Origin: Gallionella sp.
Lineage (GTDB): Bacteria; Pseudomonadota; Gammaproteobacteria; Burkholderiales; Gallionellaceae
Direction: 5' to 3'
Length of the DNA: 64,000 nucleotides
NCBI GenBank assembly: GCA_013044075.1
Contig: JABEVG010000038.1
Location: 1-64,000 of the forward strand
The translations under genes were made by a program, and so were the position numbers. Positions 32,468 through 42,397 of this stretch are shown here, piece by piece. Within the stretch, counting starts at the first letter, position 1; each line of letters starts with the position of its first letter. The notes beneath the pieces were generated by a model. The model made no database searches and had not been told where the DNA came from. It saw only the letters and a list, made by a program, of their open reading frames with translations.

Positions 32468-33694
32468 ATGGATATTAACCACCAGCGCGCAGTTGATCGA
32501 TACGTAGGCGTGCCAGTCTGCTGGCTGCTATCTGGCGTGAATCGCCTCATCAGCAACGATCCGGATGGCGTCGCGCCGAAGAAGATCGTGGTGATCCTGC
32601 TTTCGGAGATGGGCAGTCTCGTGCTGGCACACCCGATGTTCATGCGTTTGAAGCAGCAATATCCAGAAGCGTCCCTCCATGTGCTGATGTTCGCCAAGAA
32701 CCGCGAAGTGCTGGACTTGATGGGGATCGTTCCGCGCGTGAATGTCATCACGCTGGATGACAGCGGCTTCAAGAGCCTGGTCAGAGACAGCATCAAGGCG
32801 ATCTTCACGTTGCGCAGATTGAAGATAGACGCGGCCATCGATTGCGAATTGTTCGCGCGCATCAGCAGCATTTTTTCTTATCTGTCCGGCGCAAGCTATC
32901 GCGTCGGTTTTCATCGCCATACGCAGGAAGGTCTGTATCGCGGCAACTTCATCAACCGCGCGGTGACTTACAACCCGTACCGGCACCTGACCCAGCAGTT
33001 TTTAAGTCTGGCGGCAGCTCTCGATTCCGACACCACGCCCGCCAACAAACTGTTGCCCGAGCCCTATACCGGCAAGACGCCGGTGCTGGAATTCCCCGAC
33101 GAGGAATTGCTGCAAACCACCAAAGATCTGCACAACTTCTTCCCACCCATCAAAGACAAGAAGCTGGTGCTGATCTATCCCAGCGGAGGCATTTTGCCTA
33201 TACGTGCCTGGCCGCTGAAGCACTATTGCCAATTGGCGCAGACATTATTGGACGAAGGCTATGCGGTCGGGGTCATCGGGCTCAAAGGCGATCGTGCGAT
33301 TGCGCAACAAGTGGTCGAGTTCTGCAAGAACCCGGCCTGTGTGAACCTGGCGGGCTATACCAAATCGGTGCGGCATCTACTGGCGGTGTTCCATCGCGCC
33401 TCGCTGCTGGTGACCAATGACGGCGGCCCCGGGCAATTCGCGGCACTCACGCCCAAGTTGCCGACCATCATTTTCTTCGGCCCCGAAACCCCCGCGCTCT
33501 ACAAGTCGCTGGGCGACAATTCCTATTGCTTCTATCGCGGCCTGCCCTGCTCGCCCTGCCTGACCGCATACAACCACAGAAGCTCACCCTGCGATGGCGA
33601 CAACCAATGCCTGAAGCAGATCTCAGCGGAGCAAGTGCTTGCCAAAGCGCGTGAGATGCTGGCGACGAAGCAAGCAGGCGGTGTGGCTGCATGA
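32468..33694 (+). CDS. glycosyltransferase family 9 (heptosyltransferase-like)
   Basis: KKIVVILLSEMGSLVLAHPMFMRLKQQYPEASLHVL; TNDGGPGQFAAL; FFGPETPALY; start chosen at MDINHQ. Confidence 0.9.
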   Translation: MDINHQRAVDRYVGVPVCWLLSGVNRLISNDPDGVAPKKIVVILLSEMGSLVLAHPMFMRLKQQYPEASLHVLMFAKNREVLDLMGIVPRVNVITLDDSGFKSLVRDSIKAIFTLRRLKIDAAIDCELFARISSIFSYLSGASYRVGFHRHTQEGLYRGNFINRAVTYNPYRHLTQQFLSLAAALDSDTTPANKLLPEPYTGKTPVLEFPDEELLQTTKDLHNFFPPIKDKKLVLIYPSGGILPIRAWPLKHYCQLAQTLLDEGYAVGVIGLKGDRAIAQQVVEFCKNPACVNLAGYTKSVRHLLAVFHRASLLVTNDGGPGQFAALTPKLPTIIFFGPETPALYKSLGDNSYCFYRGLPCSPCLTAYNHRSSPCDGDNQCLKQISAEQVLAKAREMLATKQAGGVAA

Positions 33695-34206
33695 GTCTGT
33701 TCGCGCGCCTGTCACAGCAACCTTTGCTGGCCTGGGTATTCAAACGACGCTTCATGAAATTCGGCACGGTAGGCGCGTCCGGCGTGGTGGTCAATCTGGC
33801 CGTGTTGTACGTCTGCCAGGAATTCTTATTCCGTGCCATAGAGTCTGCCAACATGCGCCTGAATGTGTCATTGGCAGTGGCGATCTTCTTTGCCACGGTC
33901 AATAATTTCTATTGGAACCGCGCCTGGACCTGGCGTGACCGCCAGCATCACCCCGACAAACATCTGCTGCTGCACTTCGGCCAGTACGCGCTGGCGGTGT
34001 GGGTCGGCATCGTGTTGCAAGTGATTCTGACTAAACTGCTCGTGCTGCATTTGCATTACCTCATTGCCAACGCCTCCGCCATCGTGCTGGCCAGCGTGTT
34101 CAATTTTCTGGTAAACAACTTCTGGACGTTCCGCCACCACAAACCCGCCGACGAAATGGCCTTGCCCAATATTCCCGAGCTCGACGACGAGGCGGTGAAA
34201 AAATAG
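33691..34206 (+). CDS. GtrA-family polytopic membrane protein
   Basis: FMKFGTVGASGVVVNLAVLY, four TM segments; 4 bp overlap with GT9. Confidence 0.88.
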   Translation: MSLFARLSQQPLLAWVFKRRFMKFGTVGASGVVVNLAVLYVCQEFLFRAIESANMRLNVSLAVAIFFATVNNFYWNRAWTWRDRQHHPDKHLLLHFGQYALAVWVGIVLQVILTKLLVLHLHYLIANASAIVLASVFNFLVNNFWTFRHHKPADEMALPNIPELDDEAVKK

Positions 34207-34209
34207 ACC

Positions 34210-35934
34210 ATGTCGAACCCGACGCGGCTTTTGCTTTGGTATGTCTGCGCAACCTTGCTTGCGGTCTGCACTTATTTCTACGGTCTGGATAGCCAGTTCA
34301 TCCCGAAGAACGGCGACGAATATCCTTATGAGCACATCACCCGTCTGACCGCTGCCAGCGGGGAGTGGCTGCCATTGCAGTCGCAGCTGGACAACATGCG
34401 CAACACCAAACCACCGCTGCTGTTCTGGCAGGGCATCGCTTCCACCCACGGCGGGCAAAACTGGACCTTGTGGGACTTGCGTTATCCGAGTGTGATCTAC
34501 ACTTTACTGACCGCCGGGCTGCTGTTCCTGCTCGGCTGGAAGCTCACCGCGAAAATCGAGACGGGCTTCATCGCCGCGCTGACGTTTCTCGCCTTCTTCA
34601 CCACCTACCGTTTCGGTCGGCCCTTTCTGACCAACGCACCGGAAGTGTTCTGGCTGTTCCTGCCCTTTTTCGCATTGTTATATTGGCGGCAGGCTTTCCA
34701 ATCACGCTTCATTATTCCGGCACTGCTGGGCATCAGCATCGGTATCGCCTTCCTGTATAAGTCATTCGCGCTTGGGCTGCCCGTCACGCTGGGCCTGTGT
34801 GGCTGGCACCTGCATCAGCGGCAATATCGCGTGCTTGCCTTCATCAAACAGGACGCTCTGAAAGTCTGCATCACGATCAGCGTCGCGGTAGGGATGTTCG
34901 CGCTGTGGTTCGCGCTGGACCCCGATCCGCAAGCGGTGTGGAAGGAGTTCGTGGTCGGCGAGAACGTCGGCAAGTTCGACCCGCACGGCCCGAGTTATCT
35001 CGCAAAATTGCTGTGGGGCGGCTCCAGTGTGTGGAGTTTCACCGCCGCCTTTTTGACCAATGCCGGACTGCTCACTTTCGTCGTCATCGCACTGTTCGTC
35101 GTGGCCTTTCAAAACCGTCGCCAGATGAGCAACGAACACAAATTATTGTGGCTGTGGATCGCGGCTCTGTTCTTCAGCTTCTGTCTGCCCAGCCAACGCT
35201 CGGGACGCTATCTGCTCGCCGCCATGCCCGCCGTCGCCTTGTTGTGCGCGCTAGATTGGCAGCACATCAGCCGCAAAGTTTTTGTTGCGACGCTGGTGTT
35301 GTGCGGCGCGCTGTTGCTCGGCCTGGCCTTGCTGGCGGTACGTTTACAAAGCGGGATCGGCGACGCACATTTGTTCCCGTCCAGTTTCTGGTTGCTGCTG
35401 ACCGGCAGCGGCATGCTGTTGTTGGTGGCCATCGTGTTGCCCGGCTTCACGCGCCCCGCCGTCAACGTGGTGGCCTTGCTGGTGCTGCTGAGTTTCGCGG
35501 CGTTCCTGCGCCCGCTGGATAACAGGCTGGCGAACTACAGCGGCGATGCGCAACGTTACGCGCAAGACAAAACAGTCGCCGTGCCGTGCAATTTCCGCGC
35601 GCACGACGAAGGGCATCGTTTCCTGTTGCCGGGCGCGCATATCGTCGGCTACCAGGAAAGCCAGAATTTGAGCGTGACGCAATTATCCGAACGGTATGAT
35701 TTGTTCGCGGTGCAGCTTCCCTTGCAGTCATCCGTTGCGGACAGTGCCTGCGCCGAATGCAAGATCATCGGCCAGCGTCTGGACATACGCGGACGACAAA
35801 GCGATGAGGAGTTGCGCGACATGTTCTTCCACGGCAGGTTCTTCGAGCATCTGTTCATCCGCGAAGTGTTGATGGCATCGTCGGTCACGCCAAAAGTCGT
35901 GGTCTCGCACACGCTTGCGGAAGTGTGCCGCTGA
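34210..35934 (+). CDS. GT-C glycosyltransferase, ArnT/PMT-like
   Basis: ORF 574 aa, polytopic; IPKNGDEYPYEHI, TKPPLLFW, SGRYLLAAMPAVALL. Confidence 0.88.
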   Translation: MSNPTRLLLWYVCATLLAVCTYFYGLDSQFIPKNGDEYPYEHITRLTAASGEWLPLQSQLDNMRNTKPPLLFWQGIASTHGGQNWTLWDLRYPSVIYTLLTAGLLFLLGWKLTAKIETGFIAALTFLAFFTTYRFGRPFLTNAPEVFWLFLPFFALLYWRQAFQSRFIIPALLGISIGIAFLYKSFALGLPVTLGLCGWHLHQRQYRVLAFIKQDALKVCITISVAVGMFALWFALDPDPQAVWKEFVVGENVGKFDPHGPSYLAKLLWGGSSVWSFTAAFLTNAGLLTFVVIALFVVAFQNRRQMSNEHKLLWLWIAALFFSFCLPSQRSGRYLLAAMPAVALLCALDWQHISRKVFVATLVLCGALLLGLALLAVRLQSGIGDAHLFPSSFWLLLTGSGMLLLVAIVLPGFTRPAVNVVALLVLLSFAAFLRPLDNRLANYSGDAQRYAQDKTVAVPCNFRAHDEGHRFLLPGAHIVGYQESQNLSVTQLSERYDLFAVQLPLQSSVADSACAECKIIGQRLDIRGRQSDEELRDMFFHGRFFEHLFIREVLMASSVTPKVVVSHTLAEVCR

Positions 35935-37214
35935 TGTCGCGCATCACTGCCCATCGTGTGCTGCCGGTCTTGATCGTATTGGCCTGCGCGACTTCGGCCT
36001 ACAAACTCACCCATCGCCCACCACTTGCCGCATTTCAGATGCCGAGTATCGCCACATCGAACGATGCCATGCGGTTCACCACCGACTTCGTTTCCAAAGC
36101 GGAATACATTTCGACCCATGCCTCCTCGCTCATCGAATTGAACGATGGCCGCGTGCGCGCCTTCTGGTTCGCCGGGAGCCGCGAAGGGGCGCAGGATGTC
36201 GAGATACGCAGCGCGGTGTTCGACGGCAAACAATGGAGCAATGAACGCGGCATCATCGATCGCGAACACACCCAACAGGCCCTGCTGCGCTATGTAAAGA
36301 AGCTCGGCAACCCGGTCGCGGCGCGCGCGCCCGATGGGGCGATATGGTTGTATTACGTGACCGTGTCGCTGGGCGGCTGGGCGGGCAGTTCGCTGACCAC
36401 CATGACTTCGCGCGACGAGGGCGCGACCTGGAGCGCGCCGCGCCGACTCGTCACTTCGCCGTTCATCAACATCAGCACGCTCATCAAAGGCACGCCGTTT
36501 GCCTATAGCGACGGCACGCTAGGCCTGCCGGTCTATCACGAGTTCCTCGGCAAATTCGGCGAGCTGCTGCATTTTTCCCGCAACGGCGACATCCTCGACA
36601 AACAACGCTTGAGCAAAGGTAAAGCGGGCATCCAGCCCGTCATGCTGATTGAGAACCCCAACCTGGCTCTGGTGTTGATGCGCTACACCGGCGCGCCGAC
36701 CATGCGCGTGCTCGCCACACAGACCCGGGATGGCGGGCAAACATGGAGCGCACCGGTCAAGACCGATCTGCCCAATCCCGATGCAGCACTTAGCGGTGTG
36801 GTGTTGAACGATGGCCGCATGCTGGTGGTGGCCAACGATCTGGAGCAGGGCCGGGATGCCTTGTCTTTATTGGTATCCAGCAATCACGGCACAACTTGGA
36901 GCAAGGTCTATAGTCTGGAAGACCAGCGCGGGCAATCGACTCTACCGGACGACTTTCTGCGCAACTCCGCACAGCTTGCGCTCGCCTCCGATGCACACAT
37001 CACCGATGCGAATGCTTATGCGAAGTCCGCGCAGCGCAACCGCTGCGAAGCCGATCATTGCGGCTATGAATTCTCCTATCCGTATCTGATCCAGACCCGC
37101 AACGGCGACTTCCATCTGGTCTACACCTGGAACCGCAGCTTCATCAAACACGTGCAATTCAACCGCGCCTGGCTGGATGCGCGCATGACGGAATCCGATG
37201 CCGCACTACACTGA
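35934..37214 (+). CDS. membrane-anchored sialidase-like (BNR/Asp-box) protein
   Basis: Asp-box motifs SRDEGATW, TRDGGQTW, SSNHGTTW; N-terminal signal anchor; start overlaps the upstream stop (TGATG). Confidence 0.85.
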   Translation: MSRITAHRVLPVLIVLACATSAYKLTHRPPLAAFQMPSIATSNDAMRFTTDFVSKAEYISTHASSLIELNDGRVRAFWFAGSREGAQDVEIRSAVFDGKQWSNERGIIDREHTQQALLRYVKKLGNPVAARAPDGAIWLYYVTVSLGGWAGSSLTTMTSRDEGATWSAPRRLVTSPFINISTLIKGTPFAYSDGTLGLPVYHEFLGKFGELLHFSRNGDILDKQRLSKGKAGIQPVMLIENPNLALVLMRYTGAPTMRVLATQTRDGGQTWSAPVKTDLPNPDAALSGVVLNDGRMLVVANDLEQGRDALSLLVSSNHGTTWSKVYSLEDQRGQSTLPDDFLRNSAQLALASDAHITDANAYAKSAQRNRCEADHCGYEFSYPYLIQTRNGDFHLVYTWNRSFIKHVQFNRAWLDARMTESDAALH

Positions 37215-37821
37215 TCTGACCGGACTCGCGGGCATCGCCAGCCTGATCGCGGCATGGGTGCTGCGACTGCCGCGCGTCAAACGCCTGCCCAAACGCCATC
37301 TGGCGATGCTCGTGGCGGCGGTATTGATCGTCTCGCTCATCCCCTTCAACGGCTTGCCGCTGGCGGCATATGTGCGCGGCATGGTGGGCGATCTGAGCAT
37401 CACCACGATGGTGTTGCTGTGGGCGGCGTTATTGCAACCCTGCCACGCGGCGACGGAACGCGGGCAGCGTGACCGCTTGCTGATGTTGATCGCGGCAACT
37501 GCTCTGGTTTTTTATCCCATGACTCTGGGCATGAGCCTGTATGACCCGTACCGCATGGGTTACGGCAATGCGGTGTTTGTCGCGTTCGTGCTGCTCATCG
37601 CCAGCGTGGCCTGGCTGTTGCGATATTCCCTGATCGCGCTTTGCCTCACCCTCGCCACGCTGGCTTGGGCACTGGGCTGGTATGAATCGACCAACCTGTG
37701 GGATTACCTGCTCGATCCGCTGGTGGCGGTTTACGCGCTGGGTGCGCTGCTTAGGCTGGGAATAAACAAACACAGAGTTTTCGGCGCGAAATCCAACCGC
37801 CAGAGATTAAGCGTTGATTGA
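37198..37821 (+). CDS. hypothetical polytopic membrane protein
   Basis: ORF 207 aa, multiple TM segments; 17 bp overlap with the sialidase-like gene. Confidence 0.75.
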   Translation: MPHYTDLTGLAGIASLIAAWVLRLPRVKRLPKRHLAMLVAAVLIVSLIPFNGLPLAAYVRGMVGDLSITTMVLLWAALLQPCHAATERGQRDRLLMLIAATALVFYPMTLGMSLYDPYRMGYGNAVFVAFVLLIASVAWLLRYSLIALCLTLATLAWALGWYESTNLWDYLLDPLVAVYALGALLRLGINKHRVFGAKSNRQRLSVD

Positions 37822-37876
37822 TGCCAAGACCAAACCGACCACACACAGAATTTCGGATACCCCGCCGTCCCGACTA

Positions 37877-38656
37877 TCACTCTTGTCTCTTCAGAATCTC
37901 TTCCATCAAATAGGTATTGAGAGACGACACCAGTTCTTTTTCTGCCTTATGCAAACTGGCCTGTAATTGCACTTCCTTATTCTTTTTTTCGTCTTCGCTC
38001 ATACTCTTCAACTCATCGCTATTCTCGGTGATGAACGAGCTATCTTTCCATATTATTTGGCTATCCTTGGACGACACCAACCCACCTTCCAAAGTAACCG
38101 GTGCATAAGTCTCGCCCATCAGCCAATCGATGCCATTCCAGGTCAGGTACTCCTGACCAAACTCCTCTGCGGCAACAGCAACGCCAAGCCACGGATTTTG
38201 AGTTGCAGTACCAACGACGACTCCTTGAACGACCCCTTCTATAATCCCGGAGCCAATAAATATTTTTTTCCACCTTTCATTTAAGCTCCCATAACCGCTC
38301 AGCGTAATCGTCAGGTACAGCGCTGTCGGACTGTCGGGCAATGTTGCCGTTAACTCCTGACAGGATGGCAATTTCTTGATCACCAGATAGGGTGATTTGA
38401 TCATGTTTGCATTCACATAATCGTCAATCGTACCGAGTGATAATTTTCTGTTTTCTTCAAACTTATTTTCATTCTTTTCTTTGCTAAGCGCGTTATCCAA
38501 TATGTTCATCTGTGCCGTCGATTCAACACAATAGTAGACAGGAACAGCATCCTTTTGCTGTATGGCAAAAGGATCGTGCACAGACACTGACGAGCACCCT
38601 GAGCAAATTAACGAAACGATTGCTATGCTTACTGAACAGAGTTTGTACTGTTTCAT
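37877..38656 (-). CDS. hypothetical lipoprotein
   Basis: MKQYKLCSVSIAIVSLICSGCSSVSV lipobox; more Lys/Asn/Ile-rich than its neighbours. Confidence 0.75.
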   Translation of the reverse strand: MKQYKLCSVSIAIVSLICSGCSSVSVHDPFAIQQKDAVPVYYCVESTAQMNILDNALSKEKNENKFEENRKLSLGTIDDYVNANMIKSPYLVIKKLPSCQELTATLPDSPTALYLTITLSGYGSLNERWKKIFIGSGIIEGVVQGVVVGTATQNPWLGVAVAAEEFGQEYLTWNGIDWLMGETYAPVTLEGGLVSSKDSQIIWKDSSFITENSDELKSMSEDEKKNKEVQLQASLHKAEKELVSSLNTYLMEEILKRQE

Positions 38657-38865
38657 TTTAGCGAGTCACCAAAAATTAATTGGGATACGGGAACGCGCTA
38701 ACGTTCACCGTTGCGGTGACTCTACGCTGTCAAAATTAGGGCGGGATTAGTAGGGCTAACGGGATGACGAATAAATCGGCATTTCCCTAAAAAGCCGGTG
38801 ACATCAAAAATGACCGTTGAAAAGTCATCTTCGGTTTTCGCATTGTCTAAGTGGCGACATGTTGT

Positions 38866-39387
38866 CTACTGCAAGGCAGCCAGTGCCGCGTCGTAGTTCG
38901 GTTCGTGGGTGATGTCATCGACCAGTTCGGCATGCACCACGCGATCATGTTCATCCAGCACCAGCACCGCGCGCGCGGTCACGCCGGCGAGGGCGGTATC
39001 GGCGATCTTCACGCCGTAGTTGCGCATGAAATCTCGCCCGCGCATCAGCGACAACGTGACGACATTCTCCAGTCCTTCCGCCACGCAGAAGCGGCTCATG
39101 GCAAAGGGCAGATCGGCGGAAATCACCAACACCACAGTGTTGTTCAGCTTGCTTGCGGCCTCGTTGAATTTGCGCGCAGAGGTGGCGCACACGGCAGTGT
39201 CCAGACTGGGGACGATGTTCAGCACCTTGCGCTTGCCCGCGAAACTTTGCAGCGACACATCTTTCAGGTCTTTATCCACCAGCGTGAATGCTGGCGCGGT
39301 CTGGCCGACACCGGGAAACGTGCCGAACAACGTGACGGGCGCGCCACCCAAGGTGACGGCGGTTTTATTGCTGATATCTTTGGACAT
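38866..39387 (-). CDS. tpx: thiol peroxidase (2-Cys peroxiredoxin)
   Basis: [35 protein letters not shown]. Confidence 0.96.
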   Translation of the reverse strand: MSKDISNKTAVTLGGAPVTLFGTFPGVGQTAPAFTLVDKDLKDVSLQSFAGKRKVLNIVPSLDTAVCATSARKFNEAASKLNNTVVLVISADLPFAMSRFCVAEGLENVVTLSLMRGRDFMRNYGVKIADTALAGVTARAVLVLDEHDRVVHAELVDDITHEPNYDAALAALQ

Positions 39388-39409
39388 GATGGGTCTCCTT
39401 TACCTATCT

Positions 39410-39435
39410 GTCATTCCCGAGCAGGCGGGAATGAC
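39410..39435. repeat. REP-like palindrome
   Basis: GTCATTCCCG-agcagg-CGGGAATGAC, perfect 10 bp arms, between gcvP and tpx. Confidence 0.75.
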
Positions 39436-39444
39436 AACGTGGTG

Positions 39445-42291
39445 TTAAATATAATTCTCTATTGGCGGACACGCGCAAATGAGATTCTTGTCGCCGTACA
39501 CATTATCCACCCTCGCGACGCTGGGCCAGAATTTATTGTCGCGCACATAATGCAAAGGGTAAGCGGCTTGCTCGCGGGTATAAGGCCGCGTCCACTCGTC
39601 CGCGCAAACTGTTTTTGCGGTATGCGGCGCGTGTTTGAGGATGTTATCTTTCTTGTCTACCTTGCCGGACAACACAGCTTCGATTTCGCCGCGTATCGCA
39701 ATCATCGCCGCGCAGAATCTGTCCAGCTCGGCTTTGGATTCGCTTTCGGTCGGCTCGACCATCAGCGTATCGACCACCGGAAAAGAAGTCGTGGGCGCGT
39801 GGAAGCCATAATCCATCAGGCGTTTCGCGATGTCGGCGACTTCCACGCCTTCGCGTTTGAAGTCGCGGCAATCCAGAATCATCTCGTGCGCGCAGCGGCC
39901 ATTCGCACCGCTGTACAGGGTCGCGTAATGATCTTTGAGCGATTCCTTGATGTAGTTCGCGTTCAGGATCGCCATCCGGGTCGCCTCACGCAGCCCCGTG
40001 CCGCCCAGCATCTTGATGTAACCGTAGGAGATCAGCAGGATTAGCGCGCTGCCATGAGGCGCGGCGGACACCGCGTGTATGCCTTGCGCGCCGCCGGTCT
40101 TGACCACCGGGTGTGCAGGCAGAAAAGGCACCAGATGCGCCGCCACGCCGATCGGTCCAGCACCCGGTCCGCCGCCGCCGTGCGGAATCGCAAAGGTCTT
40201 GTGCAAATTGAGATGGCACACGTCCGCGCCGATGTTGCCGGGACTGGTCAGGCCCACCTGCGCGTTCATGTTCGCGCCGTCCATATACACCTGCCCGCCG
40301 TTGTCGTGAACGATTTGCGTGATGTCGCGGATCGACTCCTCATACACGCCGTGTGTGCTGGGGTAGGTCACCATCAGGCACGACAGGTCGGCGCGATGCT
40401 ACTCGGCTTTCTCGCGCAGGTCGGCCACATCGATGTTGCCCTGTTTGTCGCATTTCACCACCACGATGGTCATGCCGCACATCGCCGCACTCGCCGGATT
40501 CGTGCCGTGTGCCGATGAAGGAATCAGGGCCACGTTGCGCTGGCCTTCGCCGCGTGAACGGTGATACGCCTGGATCACCAGCAGCCCGGCGTATTCGCCA
40601 GACGCGCCGCTGTTGGGTTGGAAGCTCATCTTGGCGAAGCCGGTAATCTCGGACAGGTCGGCATCCAATCCGGCGATGACCTCCTGATACCCCGCAGCTT
40701 GTTCGACCGGCACGAAGGGATGCAGGTTGGCGAATTCCGGCCAGGTCAGCGGCAACAATTCCGCTGCGGCATTCAGCTTCATCGTGCACGATCCCAGCGA
40801 AATCATCGAGTGCGTCAGCGACAGGTCTTTGTTTTCGAGTCGCTTGATGTACCGCATCATCTCGGTTTCGGAGTGATAGGTATTGAACACCGGATGGCCC
40901 AGGATCGCCGACTGGCGCGCTTTGACACGCATCGTCGCGGAAGATATCCGTACCTGTGTGACGCGCGGCGCGGACTTGCCCGCCGCTTGCGCGAACACAC
41001 TCAGCATCGCATTCAATGCATCCGCATCGGTGGTCTGATCGACGGCGATGCTCAGGCCGTCATCGGTGTAGCGGAAATTGATGCGGGCAGATTCGGCCAG
41101 TGTGCGCAATTTCACGTTATCGGTGTGCGCCACTTTGAGGGTGTCAAAGAACACCGCATCGTTCACTGTGTAACCGAGTTTTTTCAATTCGTCCGCCAGC
41201 GTCACGGCGGTCAGATGGACTTGCTGCGCGATGCCGCGCAAGCCGTCAGCACCGTGATACACCGCATACATGCCCGCCATGATCGCCAGCAACGCCTGTG
41301 CGGTACAGATGTTCGAGGTGGCCTTTTCGCGGCGTATATGTTGCTCGCGGGTTTGCAGTGCCATGCGCAAAGCAGGGTTGCCGTCGGCATCCACCGACAC
41401 GCCGATGATGCGTCCCGGCATCGAGCGTTTGTGCGCATCGCGGCAGGCAAAATACGCAGCGTGCGGACCGCCATAACCCATCGGCACACCGAACCTTTGA
41501 GTCGAACCGAACACCACGTCCGCACCCCACTCACCCGGCGGGGTGAGCAACACCAGACTCAGCATATCCGCCGCGACGGCGATGCTCATGCCATGCGCTT
41601 TAGCGCGTGTGACGAAGTCCGCGTAGTCGTGCACCGCACCATCGGCAGCGGGATATTGCAGCAACGCGCCGTACAGGTTCTCGTTCAGCGTGACGGTTTT
41701 GAAATCGCCGATGACCAACTCTATGCCCAGCGGTTTGGCGCGTGTTTTGAGTAATTCTATGGTCTGGGGAAAACAATCATGCGACACGAAAAAACTATTT
41801 TTCGCCACTTCTTCACGCGAGCGTAATCCATGCAACATGGTCATCGCTTCCGCCGCCGCCGTCGCTTCGTCCAGCAACGAGGCATTGGCGATTTCCATGC
41901 CCGTCAAATCGATGACCATCGTTTGGAAATTCAACAACGCTTCCAGACGCCCTTGCGCGATCTCGGCCTGATACGGCGTATAGGCCGTGTACCAACCCGG
42001 ATTCTCCAGGATGTTGCGTTGGATCACGGATGGCAGGATGGTGTCGTAATAGCCCAGACCGATGTAGCTCTTGTACAACTTGTTCTTCGCCGCGATGCCG
42101 CGCAGATGCTGGAGGTACGCGTATTCAGACATACCTTCCGGCAGGTTCAGCGGCTGCTTCAAACGGATGGCGGCAGGGATGGTCTGGTCTATCAGTTCAT
42201 CCACCGTGCGCGCATCGATCTTGCGCAACATGTCTTGAATGTCCTGCCCGGATGGGCCGTTGTGGCGATTTACAAATTGGTCGGTCTTCAT
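39445..42291 (-). pseudogene. gcvP: glycine dehydrogenase (P-protein) interrupted by one in-frame TAG at 40401..40399
   Basis: ORF 42291..40399 (630 aa, ends ...[10 protein letters not shown]) continues in frame as [17 protein letters not shown]... to 39445; total 948 codons, no frameshift; PLP-lysine region HLNLHKTF lies after the stop. Confidence 0.85.
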
Positions 42292-42294
42292 AGG

Positions 42295-42392
42295 ATTCAG
42301 GAATCGGGGTACAGGATTCAGGGGTGGTAATTCAGGATGCGCAGGAGTTGGATTCGAAGCAGCGGGGTTGCCGAATCCTGGCTCCCGACTCC
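42295..42392. repeat. degenerate heptanucleotide repeat with inverted arm (gcvH-gcvP spacer)
   Basis: ATTCAGG AATCGGG GTACAGG ATTCAGG GGTGGTA ATTCAGG ... CGAATCC TGGCTCC CGACTCC in one 7-nt register. Confidence 0.6.
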
Positions 42393-42397
42393 TGCCT

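Noticed and set aside
38690-38770. Possible integron attC site (CGCTAAC ... GGCTAAC)
   Set aside because: The core heptamers do not fit RYYYAAC/GTTRRRY, both copies are in the same orientation, and no integrase is nearby.
40399-40401. TAG as pyrrolysine or a reassigned sense codon
   Set aside because: Other genes in the window (e.g. 34204..34206, 13976..13978) use TAG as their terminal stop, and GcvP is not a known pyrrolysine protein.
40561-41754. 397 aa plus-strand ORF opposite gcvP
   Set aside because: Shadow ORF in GC-rich coding DNA.
39445-42291. Natural two-subunit gcvPA/gcvPB arrangement
   Set aside because: Split is at residue 631 of 948, in frame, with no ribosome-binding site before the downstream ATG.
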